This document shows, one piece after another, positions 44,425 to 53,223 of a stretch of 64,000 bases of DNA; position 1 is the stretch's first letter, and each line of letters opens with the position of its first letter. The position numbers were made by a program, and so were the translations under genes. The notes under the pieces were generated by a model. It searched no databases. It saw only the letters and a list, made by a program, of their open reading frames with translations, and was not told the origin of the DNA. The stretch is from an uncultured Devosia sp. (GTDB lineage: Bacteria; Pseudomonadota; Alphaproteobacteria; Rhizobiales; Devosiaceae): the NCBI RefSeq assembly GCF_963517015.1, contig NZ_CAUQDV010000001.1:1804001-1868000 (forward strand), given 5' to 3'.

Positions 44425-45915
44425 CTAGGCCAGGTAGCGGTTTTTGAGATGGCTCTTGAAGAAGTCGGCGTTGAGGGGTTCGCCGGTGGCGCGGGTGATG
44501 AGGTCAGGCGTCGACCAGCGTGAGCCCTGGCTCCAGATATTGTCGGCCCGCCACTGATTGACGCCGGTGAAGTCGCCCTTGCGGATATCGTCGCGAACGT
44601 CCGGCTGAGCCTTTTCCAGCGCAGCCCACTGTTGGGCGGCGATCATGGCGCCAAGGGTATAGCTGGGGAAATAGCCGAAGGCGCCGCCGGGCCAATGCAC
44701 GTCCTGCATCGGCCCGTCCTTGGGGTCGTTGATGGTGGAAATGCCCAGATATTCGGTCATCTTGGCGTCCCAGGCCTCGGGGATCTGCGACGCTTCGAGC
44801 TTGCCATTGACAAGGTCCTGTTCCAGTTCGTAGCGCAGGATGACGTGGAGCGGGTAGGTGACCTCGTCGGCATCGACGCGGATATAGCCGCGCTGGACGA
44901 AGTTCACTTCGTTGAGAATGTCGCCGATGTCCCAGCCGGGAATGGCGTCCTCGCCCAGATGCTGATGCACCAGCGGCAAGGCAAATTCCCAGAATTCGGG
45001 GCTGCGCGAGAGCTGCATTTCGACAAACAGCGACTGCGACTCGTGGATGCCCATGCCGCGTGCCTTGCCCAGCGGCCAATGTGACCAATCCTTTGGCAGG
45101 CCCTGCTCGTAGAGCGCGTGGCCGGTTTCATGCAGCACGCCCATCAGCGAGGACAGAAATTCATCGGTGCGGTAGCGCGTGGTCATGCGGACGTCGGTGG
45201 GCACGCCACCGCAGAAGGGGTGATGCGAGACGGCGAGCGAGCCATGGGTGAAATCGAAGCCCACGGCGCGCATGGCGGCAAGGCCCAGTTCGCGCTGCCT
45301 TTCGATCGGATAGGGCGCGTTCAGCGTCTTGCGTGGGCGCTTCGCCAGACGGCGCTCCTGGGCATCCAGCGCCTCGGGCACGAAGCCCTTGAGGAACGTC
45401 TTGAGGTCGTCAAAGACCAGGTCGAGGTCGGCGGTGCGATTGCCTGGATCATATTGATCCATCAGGGCATCATAGGGCGCGAGCTTGAGCGCGTCGGCGC
45501 GGAGCTGGGCTTCCTCGCGGACGAGGGCCACGACGCCTTCAAGGGCCGGCAGGAAGCTGTCCCAGTCGCCCTTGGCGCGCAGGTCGCGCCAGAGCTGTTC
45601 GCTGCGCATGGTAGCCGCCGTGCGGCGCTCGACGAATTCGGTCGGCAGGCAGGTGGCGTTGACATATTGGCGCTTGAACTCGGCCAGCGCCAGTTTCTGG
45701 TCCTCGCTCTCGGGACGGGCAGCCTCGATCCAGTCCGCAATTTCGGGGGCGGTTGCCTGTTCGTGATACATGCCCGCCAGGTTGGACATGGCCTCGGCGC
45801 GCTTGTCGCCGCCGCCCAATGCCATATGGGTCGCTTCGTCAGCTCCGAGAATGGAGAGCGCATGTTCCAGCGCTTCGAGTTTGCGGCCGAGGGCGTCGAG
45901 TTTTTCGAAAGACAT
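44425..45915 (-). CDS. M32 family metallocarboxypeptidase
   Basis: A 496-residue carboxypeptidase Taq-family enzyme. The zinc motif HETGH is at 262-266, and Glu292 in GIHESQS is the third ligand. HPFCGGVPTDVRMTTRY is the family motif just upstream. Full family length, no signal peptide, so it acts in the cytoplasm in peptide turnover. The ATG at 45915 follows GGAG; a longer frame to 46065 would add low-complexity Pro/Arg/Ser derived from the upstream repeat. Confidence 0.94.
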   Translation of the reverse strand: MSFEKLDALGRKLEALEHALSILGADEATHMALGGGDKRAEAMSNLAGMYHEQATAPEIADWIEAARPESEDQKLALAEFKRQYVNATCLPTEFVERRTAATMRSEQLWRDLRAKGDWDSFLPALEGVVALVREEAQLRADALKLAPYDALMDQYDPGNRTADLDLVFDDLKTFLKGFVPEALDAQERRLAKRPRKTLNAPYPIERQRELGLAAMRAVGFDFTHGSLAVSHHPFCGGVPTDVRMTTRYRTDEFLSSLMGVLHETGHALYEQGLPKDWSHWPLGKARGMGIHESQSLFVEMQLSRSPEFWEFALPLVHQHLGEDAIPGWDIGDILNEVNFVQRGYIRVDADEVTYPLHVILRYELEQDLVNGKLEASQIPEAWDAKMTEYLGISTINDPKDGPMQDVHWPGGAFGYFPSYTLGAMIAAQQWAALEKAQPDVRDDIRKGDFTGVNQWRADNIWSQGSRWSTPDLITRATGEPLNADFFKSHLKNRYLA

Positions 45916-46000
45916 GCGTGGCTCCGATTTGAGTGGGGAGATGTGTTCCACAGCGGGGCGGCGGGAGCAAGGCGGGTGGTACACATGCCTGGGTTGGCTT

Positions 46001-46151
46001 CCTCTCCCGCTCGCGGGAGAGGGGGACCGCGCGTAGCGTGGTGGAGAGGGGGCGGCACGCATCAATCGGTGGGGTCATCCTCTTCTCCGGCCAAGCGGCT
46101 CCCCCCTCCACCGCCCTTTGGGCGGTTCCCCTCCCCCGTGAACGGGGGAGG
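46001..46151. repeat. Composite palindromic repeat, distinct from the 8.9/19.1/39.1 kb family
   Basis: Three consecutive inverted repeats: CCTCTCCCGC/GCGGGAGAGG (46001-46022), ACCGCCC/GGGCGGT (46110-46126) and CCTCCCCCGT/ACGGGGGAGG (46130-46151). Sequences like these, with GACCGCGCGTAGCGTGGTGG between, are common intergenic repeats in Hyphomicrobiales. It lies at the boundary between the non-flagellar block and the flgH operon. Confidence 0.7.
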
Positions 46152-46170
46152 ATGGCATCGAGCTTGAGGA

Positions 46171-46209
46171 CGAAAAGGGAAGAGGCGCAGCCGGGGGGAC
46201 TGCGCCTCT
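46171..46209 (-). terminator. Terminator of flgF-flgG-flgA-flgH
   Basis: On the minus strand AGAGGCGCAG pairs with CTGCGCCTCT (46181-46209), followed by TCCCTTTTC. It lies 112 bases after the flgH stop. Confidence 0.7.
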
Positions 46210-46320
46210 GGGATGGGCCGTTGTCTTTCTGGAGCCGGCCGGGCGAAAGCCTTCTGGCTTGCCGGGCCTCGCCGCACCATTGGGGGAATGTGCGACGAGG
46301 AAACTGGGTATCTCCGCCTC

Positions 46321-47058
46321 TTAGAAGGGCAGGATGGCGTCCATGGCCTGCTGGCCGTAGCGGGGCTGCTGGACGTCGGTGATCTGGCCACGGCCGCCGT
46401 AGGAGATGCGGGCTTCGGCGATCTTGGAGGAGAGGATCGTGTTGTTGGCCTGGATGTCGGATGGGCGGACGATACCGGCCACGATCATGTCGCGGACTTC
46501 GAAGTTCACGCGCACTTCCTGGCGGCCCTCGATGACCAGATTGCCATTGGGCAGGACCTGGGTGACGACGGCGGCGATCGAGGTTTCGAGGCTTTCCGAG
46601 CGGTTGACCGAGCCATTGCCGCGATTGTTGGACGAGGATTCGATCTCGAGCGCGGTGGCCGGATCGATGGCACCGCCGCTGACACCTTCGACGACCGTGC
46701 CGAAGATGCCGCCGAGGCCACCGGCATTGGACGAGCTGCGGCCCGACTGGGTGGTGTTGGCGATCTTGGCGCTGTCATTAATGGTGACGAGGATGGTGAC
46801 GATGTCGCCGATGCGGTGAGCGCGTTCGTCCTTGAAGAAGCCGCGCGCAGATGTCCGATAAAGAGAGTTCGGCTGGTAGGTGTCGGCAATGGCCTCGGGC
46901 ATGGGCATGTGCACCGGCTGGTAGCCTGCCGTGGTGGTCGGGTCGGCAATGGCGGTCAGCGGCGGGGTCGTGCCGATGGCGGCGAGCTTGTCGGTGGTGG
47001 CGCAGCCGGTCAGTGCTGCGGCCAGGGTCAGGAGGGTGGCGATCTTGACGAGGTTCAT
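46321..47058 (-). CDS. flgH: Flagellar L-ring lipoprotein FlgH
   Basis: A 245-residue lipoprotein. The signal peptide ends at the lipobox LTGC (Cys19), so it is anchored in the outer membrane, where it forms the L-ring. NSLYRTSARGFFKDERAHRIGDIVTI and PNGNLVIEGRQEVRVNFE are canonical. GGAG precedes the ATG. It is last in the flgF-flgG-flgA-flgH operon. Confidence 0.96.
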   Translation of the reverse strand: MNLVKIATLLTLAAALTGCATTDKLAAIGTTPPLTAIADPTTTAGYQPVHMPMPEAIADTYQPNSLYRTSARGFFKDERAHRIGDIVTILVTINDSAKIANTTQSGRSSSNAGGLGGIFGTVVEGVSGGAIDPATALEIESSSNNRGNGSVNRSESLETSIAAVVTQVLPNGNLVIEGRQEVRVNFEVRDMIVAGIVRPSDIQANNTILSSKIAEARISYGGRGQITDVQQPRYGQQAMDAILPF

Positions 47059-47075
47059 TTGGGGTCTCCTGAAAA

Positions 47076-48020
47076 TTACAAGCCGGCCAGAGCGAGCGGG
47101 TCGGTGCCGACCTCGACTGCGCCAGGGGCGATTACGGTGGCGCTGATGACGCGCTTGGACATGAGGTTGAGCACCTGGACTGGAGCGCCCTTGGCGCCGC
47201 TGGTCACGGCCTGGCCCTTGACGCTGAGGGTCATCAGGCCCTTGCGGAAATAGATGGTGACGGCATCGTTCTTGGCGATCAGGGCCGGGGTGGTGATGTC
47301 ACTGGGACGCAGCATCATTCCCTGGCGGCTCTGGCGCGTCAGCGTCTTGCCGACCACGTCCTCGATGCGGACCATGCCCTGGCTTTCAACAAACTTGAGG
47401 GGCACGGGGCGCATCTCGATATTGTCGGCGGCCAGCAGGGCACCGGCGGGAAGGGTGGTGGTGATATGGGGCGCCTCGACCATCAGCTCGATCGTGCCGG
47501 TGACATCGACAGGCTCGGCCTTGCCGGCAATGGCGAGACGGGCGGTGAAGGCGCCGCTGCCGGGCAGGTAGCGCAGGCTGATGATGCTGGCTGGATTGGC
47601 GACGTCTTCGGCCTCGATGGGGGTGAAGGCGGGGGTGAAGAGCGTATCGAGGCTCATATCGCCTGTGATGATGCCGCGGGTGGTCAGGTCCTGGGTCAGC
47701 AGCGCGTCCAGCATGGTCTCGTCGACGAGGGCCGAGGAGCGGGTCACGCGGATGGCCGTCAGACCGGCAGGGTCGAACTGGGTGACGCCGATACGGGTCA
47801 TGGCGGCGGTGACATCGGCCAGCGGTACGTGACCGCTGGTGCCGGGGGCGGGGGCGCGGAAGAGGGCGGTTTCGGCCTGGGCGCCGGCATCCTCGAACAT
47901 GTCGCCGACGGTGACCAGTGAATTGGCGACGATGATGTCGCCACGCAGCACGGGGGCAGCCGAGGCCGTATTGGCCAGGAGCAGGGTGGTCAGGGTGGCG
48001 AGGGCGGAACGGAGTTTCAT
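47076..48020 (-). CDS. flgA: P-ring assembly chaperone FlgA
   Basis: A 314-residue periplasmic protein with a signal peptide (1-22, ASA|AP) and a C-terminal SAF-like/ChapFlgA region (about 175-310), including VVGKTLTRQSRQGMML. It assists assembly of the FlgI P-ring. It is longer than enteric FlgA (about 219), with an extra N-terminal domain as in other alphaproteobacteria. The gap to flgH is 17 bases. Confidence 0.93.
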   Translation of the reverse strand: MKLRSALATLTTLLLANTASAAPVLRGDIIVANSLVTVGDMFEDAGAQAETALFRAPAPGTSGHVPLADVTAAMTRIGVTQFDPAGLTAIRVTRSSALVDETMLDALLTQDLTTRGIITGDMSLDTLFTPAFTPIEAEDVANPASIISLRYLPGSGAFTARLAIAGKAEPVDVTGTIELMVEAPHITTTLPAGALLAADNIEMRPVPLKFVESQGMVRIEDVVGKTLTRQSRQGMMLRPSDITTPALIAKNDAVTIYFRKGLMTLSVKGQAVTSGAKGAPVQVLNLMSKRVISATVIAPGAVEVGTDPLALAGL

Positions 48021-48034
48021 CTACCTGGCTCCTA

Positions 48035-48820
48035 TCAGCGCAGCTGGCTCGTGGCCTGCATCATCTCGTCGGCGCCGGAGATGACGCGAGCGTTCATCTC
48101 GTAGGCGCGCTGAGCGGCGATGAGGTCGGCGATTTCGGTGACCGAATTGACGTTGGAGAGTTCGAGATAGCCCTGGAGCAGGTTGCCGATGCCGTCGCCA
48201 TTGGGGACGCCGACCTGGGCAGGACCGGAGGCTGCGGTTTCGAGGAAGAGGTTGTCGCCGAGCGATTCAAGGCCCGACTTGTTGACGAAGCGGGCCATCT
48301 GCAACTGGCCCAGATTGGTGGAGACGGCGTCGCCATCGAGAACGGCGCTGACCGTGCCGTCGGGGCCGATCGCCACGTCCGAAGCGGTGCCTGGAATGGT
48401 GATGCCCGGATCGATCGCATAGCCGGTCGAGGTGACGATCTCGCCTTCAGCCGAGCGTTCAAACGAACCGTCACGGGTATAGGCGGTGCGGCCGTCGGGC
48501 AGCTGCACCATGAAGAAGCCTTCGCCGCGGATGGCCACGTCGAGATCGCGCTCGGTCATGTTGACGCCGCCCTGGCTCATCACGCGCGGGGTGGAGACGG
48601 TGCGCACACCGGCGCCGATCTCGAGGCCAGCAGGAACCATGGTGCCCTGGTCGGAGGTCGAGGCGCCAGCGCGGGTCACCTGCTGGTAGAGCAGGTCTTC
48701 GAACTCGGCGCGCTGGCGCTTGAAGCCAGTGGTGCGCATGTTGGCGATATTGTTGGAGATGACTTCGACGTTGCGTTCCTGCGCGCTCATGCCGGTCGAT
48801 GCGATATAAAGGGCTTTCAT
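48035..48820 (-). CDS. flgG: Distal rod protein FlgG
   Basis: A 261-residue rod protein of canonical length. The start MKALYIASTGMSAQERNVEVISNNIANMRTTGFK and the end LELSNVNSVTEIADLIAAQRAYEMNARVISGADEM are the FlgG signatures (quoted in part as STGMSAQERNVEVISNNIAN). It follows flgF by 15 bases and precedes flgA by 14. Confidence 0.96.
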   Translation of the reverse strand: MKALYIASTGMSAQERNVEVISNNIANMRTTGFKRQRAEFEDLLYQQVTRAGASTSDQGTMVPAGLEIGAGVRTVSTPRVMSQGGVNMTERDLDVAIRGEGFFMVQLPDGRTAYTRDGSFERSAEGEIVTSTGYAIDPGITIPGTASDVAIGPDGTVSAVLDGDAVSTNLGQLQMARFVNKSGLESLGDNLFLETAASGPAQVGVPNGDGIGNLLQGYLELSNVNSVTEIADLIAAQRAYEMNARVISGADEMMQATSQLR

Positions 48821-48835
48821 GGCATCTACTCCGGA

Positions 48836-49576
48836 TTACGCGTTGGCCTGGCCAAGGGCCTGGATGGCATTGCGGCGCAGTTCATCCTGCTTCTGGGCAA
48901 GGTTGGCTGCGGATTCATAGGCGCGGGTCACGCGGATCATTTCGGCCATTTCGGCCACGCCCGAGACATTGGACTTTTCGATGAAGCCCTGCATGGCGCG
49001 GGTGTTGGTGGCGACCAGTGGTTCGCCGCCAGCCCAGAGATTGCTGCCCTCGCGGGTCAGTTCCTGCGGATTGGCGAATTCGACGAGTCGCAGGCGGCCC
49101 TTGGGGCCGGCGCTGGAGCTGACCGAACCGTCGGTGCCGATCAGGATGCCGGTTTCTTCGGGACCGAACTGGATCGGGCCGCCATCGCCGAGCACGGGGT
49201 TGCCGCTGGCATCGACCAGGGTACCGCCGGCGCTGAGCTGGAAATTGCCGGCCTTGCTCCAGCGTTCGCCGGCCGGGGTCTGGATGGCAAAGAAGCCTTC
49301 GCCATTGAGGCCGACGTCGAGCTCGCTGCCGGTCTGCACCATGGCGCCGCCGGAGAGGTCGTGGATCGTGGCCCAATCCTGCACATAGGAGAGCGGCTGG
49401 TCCATGCGGGGGAAGTCCTGGTCGCGGGCGACCGGCATGACATATTCTTCAAACAGGATCTGCTCGCTCTTGAAGCCGGACGTGTTGATGTTGGCCATGT
49501 TGTTGGCCAGAACATCCATCTGCCTCTGGAGTCCCATCTGACGGCTCAGGCCGATCAGTTGTGCATTTTCGATCAT
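48836..49576 (-). CDS. flgF: Proximal rod protein FlgF
   Basis: A 246-residue rod protein. NNMANINTSGFKSEQ at the N-terminus and IEKSNVSGVAEMAEMI at the C-terminus are typical. The ATG at 49576 follows GGGGA; the longer frame to 49657 would extend into the sigma-54 promoter. It leads flgF-flgG-flgA-flgH. Confidence 0.94.
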   Translation of the reverse strand: MIENAQLIGLSRQMGLQRQMDVLANNMANINTSGFKSEQILFEEYVMPVARDQDFPRMDQPLSYVQDWATIHDLSGGAMVQTGSELDVGLNGEGFFAIQTPAGERWSKAGNFQLSAGGTLVDASGNPVLGDGGPIQFGPEETGILIGTDGSVSSSAGPKGRLRLVEFANPQELTREGSNLWAGGEPLVATNTRAMQGFIEKSNVSGVAEMAEMIRVTRAYESAANLAQKQDELRRNAIQALGQANA

Positions 49577-49646
49577 TGCTGATCCCCGGAATGTTAACGT
49601 CCCAAGGTCACTGGCGTCCCCACGCTGTGGCCTCATGCTTAACATT

Positions 49647-49661
49647 GCGAAAACCATGCCA
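49647..49661 (-). promoter_or_regulatory. Sigma-54 promoter of flgF-flgG-flgA-flgH
   Basis: On the minus strand TGGCATG-GTTT-TCGC: GG and GC are 12 bases apart, with the same TCGC variant as the flgI promoter. The flgF start is 71 bases downstream, and an FlbD-like repeat lies 90 bases upstream. Confidence 0.7.
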
Positions 49662-49750
49662 AATCGGATTTTTTAATTAAATCAACGAGATGGGGTTTTT
49701 CGGTGGTTAGCCTTGCCGGGTTAGACTTTCCGCATTGGGCAAGATCTGCC

Positions 49751-49765
49751 CGGCAAAAATTGCCG
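49751..49765. promoter_or_regulatory. FlbD-like site between flgF and fliL
   Basis: CGGCA-AAAAT-TGCCG, perfect, extended to CCGGCAA-AAA-TTGCCGG. It is 90 bases upstream of the flgF sigma-54 promoter and 15 bases upstream of the CtrA-type box of fliL, so it may serve both directions. Confidence 0.65.
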
Positions 49766-49779
49766 GTTGAAGTGATTTT

Positions 49780-49794
49780 GTAACCAATCGTTAA
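49780..49794. promoter_or_regulatory. CtrA-type box upstream of fliL
   Basis: GTAA-CCAATCG-TTAA, one mismatch from TTAA-N7-TTAA and followed by CC as in many CtrA sites. It lies 66 bases before the fliL ATG. Confidence 0.5.
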
Positions 49795-49860
49795 CCATCC
49801 GGCGCTTAGCTGGAGCCACAGCCGGAATCGTCCGGAAAAGCCCGAATTTGGCAGGTTACC

Positions 49861-50382
49861 ATGGCCGCGGAAGCAGAAGTCGAAGAGGGCGCGCCCGCCA
49901 AGAAGGGCATTCCCAAGCTCTTCATCATCATCGGTGCTGCCGCTGTGGTCGTGCTGCTGGGCGGGGCAGGGCTGTTCTTCTTCCTGTCTTCGGGCTCGTC
50001 GTCGTCTTCCGACGCGGCTGGTGAACATGGCGCGGCTGCGGCCGATGGTCATGGCGCCGAGGGTGGTGCTGCCGCTCACACCTTTATCTTCAACCTGCCC
50101 CCGATGATCGTGAACCTCAGCGGCGAGAATGCCGATGGCGCCTTCATGAAGCTGTCGGTTGCGCTCGAAGTCGCCAATGAAGAGGTGATGACCTCGATCC
50201 AGCCGAGCATGGCCAAGGTCGTCGATGCTTTCCAGGTCTATCTGCGCGAGCTGCGCCGCTCCGATCTCGAAGGTTCGGCCGGTGTCTATCGCCTCAAGGA
50301 AGAGCTGCTGCGGCGCGTCAATGTCGCGATCTATCCCCAGAAGGTGGAATCCATCCTCTTCAAGGAAATCCTGGTGCAGTGA
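49861..50382 (+). CDS. fliL: Flagellar basal-body protein FliL
   Basis: A 173-residue inner-membrane protein with one helix (about 19-43), a His/Ala/Gly-rich linker, and the periplasmic FliL stomatin-like domain (about 74-173). It surrounds the stator units. Its TGA stop overlaps the fliM ATG (TGATG). It leads a four-gene unit with fliM, a DUF6468 gene and a motE-like gene. Confidence 0.94.
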   Translation: MAAEAEVEEGAPAKKGIPKLFIIIGAAAVVVLLGGAGLFFFLSSGSSSSSDAAGEHGAAAADGHGAEGGAAAHTFIFNLPPMIVNLSGENADGAFMKLSVALEVANEEVMTSIQPSMAKVVDAFQVYLRELRRSDLEGSAGVYRLKEELLRRVNVAIYPQKVESILFKEILVQ

Positions 50383-51545
50383 TGGCTGGCCCAACCGATC
50401 AGGACAAGCTTTCGGAAGATTGGGGCCTCGACGATGTCGGGGCGCCCGATGACGGGCTGACGGAAGAGCAGCGCGCCGCCGCGGCTGCCGCCGAATGGGC
50501 CGCCATGATCGAAAGCGCCGCCGATACCGAAGGCGGTCCCGATCGCGTGCTCAACCAGGACGAGATCGACAGCCTGCTCGGCTTTGACGCCAGCATCGGC
50601 AGCAATGTCGAGCTGACGGGTGTGCAGGCGCTGATCAATTCGGCGCTGGTGAGCTACGAGCGTCTGCCGATGCTCGAAATCGTCTTCGACCGCCTGGTGC
50701 GGCTGGCGACGACCTCGCTGCGCAACTTCACGTCGGACAATGTCGAAGTCACCATGGACTCGATCTCCTCGGTGCGTTTCGGCGACTATCTCAATTCCAT
50801 TCCGCTGCCGGCCATCCTTTCGGTCATCAAGGCCGAGGAATGGGAGAATTACGGCCTCCTCACCGTCGACTCGAGCCTGATCTATTCGATGATCGACGTA
50901 CTGCTCGGCGGCCGTCGCGTCGGCGGCAATATCCGCGTCGAGGGACGGCCCTATACGACGATCGAAATGGCGCTGGCGCGGCGGATGATCGAGGTGATCC
51001 TCGAGGATACCCATCGCGCCTTCGAGCCGGTGACCGATGTCAATTTCCGCCTTGAGCGCATGGAAACCAATCCGCGCTTTGCCGCGATTTCCCGCCCGGG
51101 CAATGCGGCGATCCTGATCGAGCTGCGCATCGAAATGGACGATCGCGGTGGCAAGATCGAGATCCTGCTGCCCTATGCGACCATTGAACCCATCCGTGAG
51201 CAACTCCTGCAGATGTTCATGGGCGAAAAGTTTGGCCGCGACCCGATCTGGGAAGGCCATCTCGCCACGGAAATCTATGCCGCCAATGTCGAGATCGAGG
51301 CCGTGCTGCACGAGCAGGATCTGCCTCTGTCCAAGGTCTGGGACATGAAGCCGGGCGATCTCATCATGTTCGAGCGCACGCCGACCGATCCGGTGCGACT
51401 GCGCTGCGGCCATGTCGAGCTGACCGAGGCGATCATGGGTCACATCGGCAATCATATTTCGGTGCGCGTCGCGCGCCCACTCAATCCGCCCAAGGTCACC
51501 ATGGCGGCCTTTGAAGCAATCGACGAGAAAATGGAGGGACGATGA
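50382..51545 (+). CDS. fliM: Flagellar motor switch protein FliM
   Basis: A 387-residue switch protein. The CheY-binding motif EIDSLLG (61-67) sits behind an unusually long acidic and alanine-rich N-terminal extension (1-60). The middle CheC-like domain and the C-terminal SpoA domain (about 310-375) follow. It forms the C-ring with FliG and FliN, which are not in the window. ATG 50382 overlaps the fliL stop. Confidence 0.95.
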   Translation: MAGPTDQDKLSEDWGLDDVGAPDDGLTEEQRAAAAAAEWAAMIESAADTEGGPDRVLNQDEIDSLLGFDASIGSNVELTGVQALINSALVSYERLPMLEIVFDRLVRLATTSLRNFTSDNVEVTMDSISSVRFGDYLNSIPLPAILSVIKAEEWENYGLLTVDSSLIYSMIDVLLGGRRVGGNIRVEGRPYTTIEMALARRMIEVILEDTHRAFEPVTDVNFRLERMETNPRFAAISRPGNAAILIELRIEMDDRGGKIEILLPYATIEPIREQLLQMFMGEKFGRDPIWEGHLATEIYAANVEIEAVLHEQDLPLSKVWDMKPGDLIMFERTPTDPVRLRCGHVELTEAIMGHIGNHISVRVARPLNPPKVTMAAFEAIDEKMEGR

Positions 51546-51973
51546 TGTTCGGTTTGCCCCTGGGCTTTTTGGTGGAAGGTGCGGTCGCCGTTCTTCTCGC
51601 CCTGACAATCGGTTACTGCGTGGTGCTCAATGGGCGCCTGAAGCGCCTGCATGCCGACAAGGACGTGCTGCGCCAGATGGTGGCAGACCTGGTCGGTGCG
51701 ACAAATCTGGCCAACCAGGCCATTCGCGAACTCAAGCAGACGGCTGTGGAGGCCGATCTGGCGCTCAATTCCCGCCTTGAAGAGGCCGAGCGTTTCGGCA
51801 TCGAACTGGCCAATCACGTCAATGCCGGCACGGTGCTGATGGACCGGATCATCAAGATTACCAGCGTTGCCCGCCACAGCCAGGCCATCGAGCCGGTCGA
51901 GGCACCCAACAGGATGCAGTCGGCACTCGAACAATTGTCGACCCGCGTCCGTACCCGTGGAGTTGCCGCGTGA
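51542..51973 (+). CDS. DUF6468 domain membrane protein
   Basis: A 143-residue protein with one N-terminal membrane helix (about 8-29) and a helical cytoplasmic region with coiled-coil character (about 35-105). Such proteins (DUF6468) sit between fliM and a motE-like gene in alphaproteobacterial flagellar clusters. Function is unknown; a motor or export link is inferred. It overlaps fliM by four bases and the next gene by four (GTGA). Confidence 0.8.
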   Translation: MMFGLPLGFLVEGAVAVLLALTIGYCVVLNGRLKRLHADKDVLRQMVADLVGATNLANQAIRELKQTAVEADLALNSRLEEAERFGIELANHVNAGTVLMDRIIKITSVARHSQAIEPVEAPNRMQSALEQLSTRVRTRGVAA

Positions 51974-53079
51974 ACAAGATCCGCCTCCTGCCCGTCGTCG
52001 TGATGGCCGTGGCTGCGCTGCTGGTGCTCAAGACCCTCGGTCTTGTCACCAATGGCGGCTATGTGCTGACGGGCGTCACCGCGGCTCGCGCCGCGGGCGG
52101 TGGTGGGGAAGGCGGAGAAGGTGGCGCTGCGGTTGGTGGCGATGGCACGGCCACGCCTGCCGATGCACCGACACTTGAGGATTCGAGTCCGACGCTGGAC
52201 GATGGCGCGCCAACCATTGGCGCCCCGGCCGCTGCGGAAGGTGGTGGCCACGGCGCGCCAGCTGCCGAAGGTGGCGAGGCTGCCGCCGCAGGCGATCATG
52301 GTGCTGCGCCTGCTGAAGGGGCTGCGCCTGTTGCGGCGTCGACGCCGGGTCTCAATTGCGTCGAGCCCAACGCGACCATCACCGATAGCGGCGAAATCAT
52401 CATGAACGAAACCGGCGGGGCTGGCGGCCATGGCGAGACGCCATCGACCGGTCAGCCGGAAAGCGCAGCGGATGCGCCGACGACGCAGGCCGAGGGTGTC
52501 GAGGTTCCCGAGGGTAGCTTTGCCGCCTCGGTCATCGACTGCCTGCCTTCGGGCGACGCCATCCCGATGGAACTTGGCCCCGACGGCAAGGCTGTGCCGC
52601 TGGGCACGGCCTCCGATGTCGCTTCGGGCACGGATCAGCAATTGCTGGAGCGCCTGACCGCACGTCGCACCGAACTGCAGCAGTATGAGGAAGACCTCAC
52701 GCTTCGTGCGTCCATCGTCGATGCTGCCGAAAAGCGCATCGAAGAGCGTACGGCGACGCTGCAGGCGCTGGAGGGGCAGATTTCGACCCTGGTCGATCAG
52801 CGTCAGCAGATGGAGACCGGCCAGTTTGCCAGCATCGTCTCGATGTATGAGAACATGCGGCCCAAGGATGCGGCGAACATCTTCAATAACCTTGACATGG
52901 CCGTGCTGCTTCAGGTGTCCAAGACGATGAATCCGCGCAAGATGGCGCCCATTCTGGCAGCCATGGACCCGGCCCGGGCGCAGGAGTTGACGGTCAAGAT
53001 GGCCGACATGTCGGAACAGCCGGTGGACCAGATCACGCCTGCCGGCCTCGCCGAATTGCCCCAAATCGTTGGTCAGTAA
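51970..53079 (+). CDS. MotE-like flagellar protein (FlbB/MgtE-N type)
   Basis: A 369-residue protein. A signal-anchor helix (about 5-27) is followed by about 180 residues of Gly/Ala/Glu/Pro-rich linker with two Cys (about 126 and 187). A coiled coil (about 220-270) leads into an MgtE-N-like domain (about 275-350: FASIVSMYENMRPKDAANIFNNLD, KMAPILAAMDPARAQELT). In rhizobia MotE is a periplasmic chaperone that stabilises MotC. The GTG start overlaps the upstream TGA. No motC is visible. Confidence 0.78.
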   Translation: MNKIRLLPVVVMAVAALLVLKTLGLVTNGGYVLTGVTAARAAGGGGEGGEGGAAVGGDGTATPADAPTLEDSSPTLDDGAPTIGAPAAAEGGGHGAPAAEGGEAAAAGDHGAAPAEGAAPVAASTPGLNCVEPNATITDSGEIIMNETGGAGGHGETPSTGQPESAADAPTTQAEGVEVPEGSFAASVIDCLPSGDAIPMELGPDGKAVPLGTASDVASGTDQQLLERLTARRTELQQYEEDLTLRASIVDAAEKRIEERTATLQALEGQISTLVDQRQQMETGQFASIVSMYENMRPKDAANIFNNLDMAVLLQVSKTMNPRKMAPILAAMDPARAQELTVKMADMSEQPVDQITPAGLAELPQIVGQ

Positions 53080-53095
53080 GACTTTCCGGGCAAAT

Positions 53096-53110
53096 GTAAG
53101 GCGACGTTAA
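53096..53110. promoter_or_regulatory. Possible CtrA-type box before the TPR gene
   Basis: GTAA-GGCGACG-TTAA, the same variant as the box before fliL, 114 bases upstream of the GTG of the following gene. The 144-base gap suggests that gene has its own promoter. Confidence 0.35.
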
Positions 53111-53223
53111 GTACAGGGCGCTAGGGTCGCGATATTGAGTATCGTGTAACCCTTGCGTGCGTGATCCCGGAGCCGAAAGCTTCGACCCGTTCGCAATAGA
53201 GTGCGTCGGGCGGGCAGAAGCCG

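Larger units (their letters stand above)
45916..46320. other. Intergenic region between the M32 carboxypeptidase and flgH
   Basis: These 405 bases hold no convincing gene. The first 235 bases are palindromic repeats (46001-46151). A terminator for the flgH operon lies at 46171-46209. About 110 bases between it and the flgH stop show nothing further. Confidence 0.6.

Noticed and set aside
45916..46065. Extension of the M32 carboxypeptidase start to 46065
   Set aside because: The extra 50 residues are translated from the palindromic repeat and have no family counterpart; a good ribosome-binding site precedes ATG 45915.
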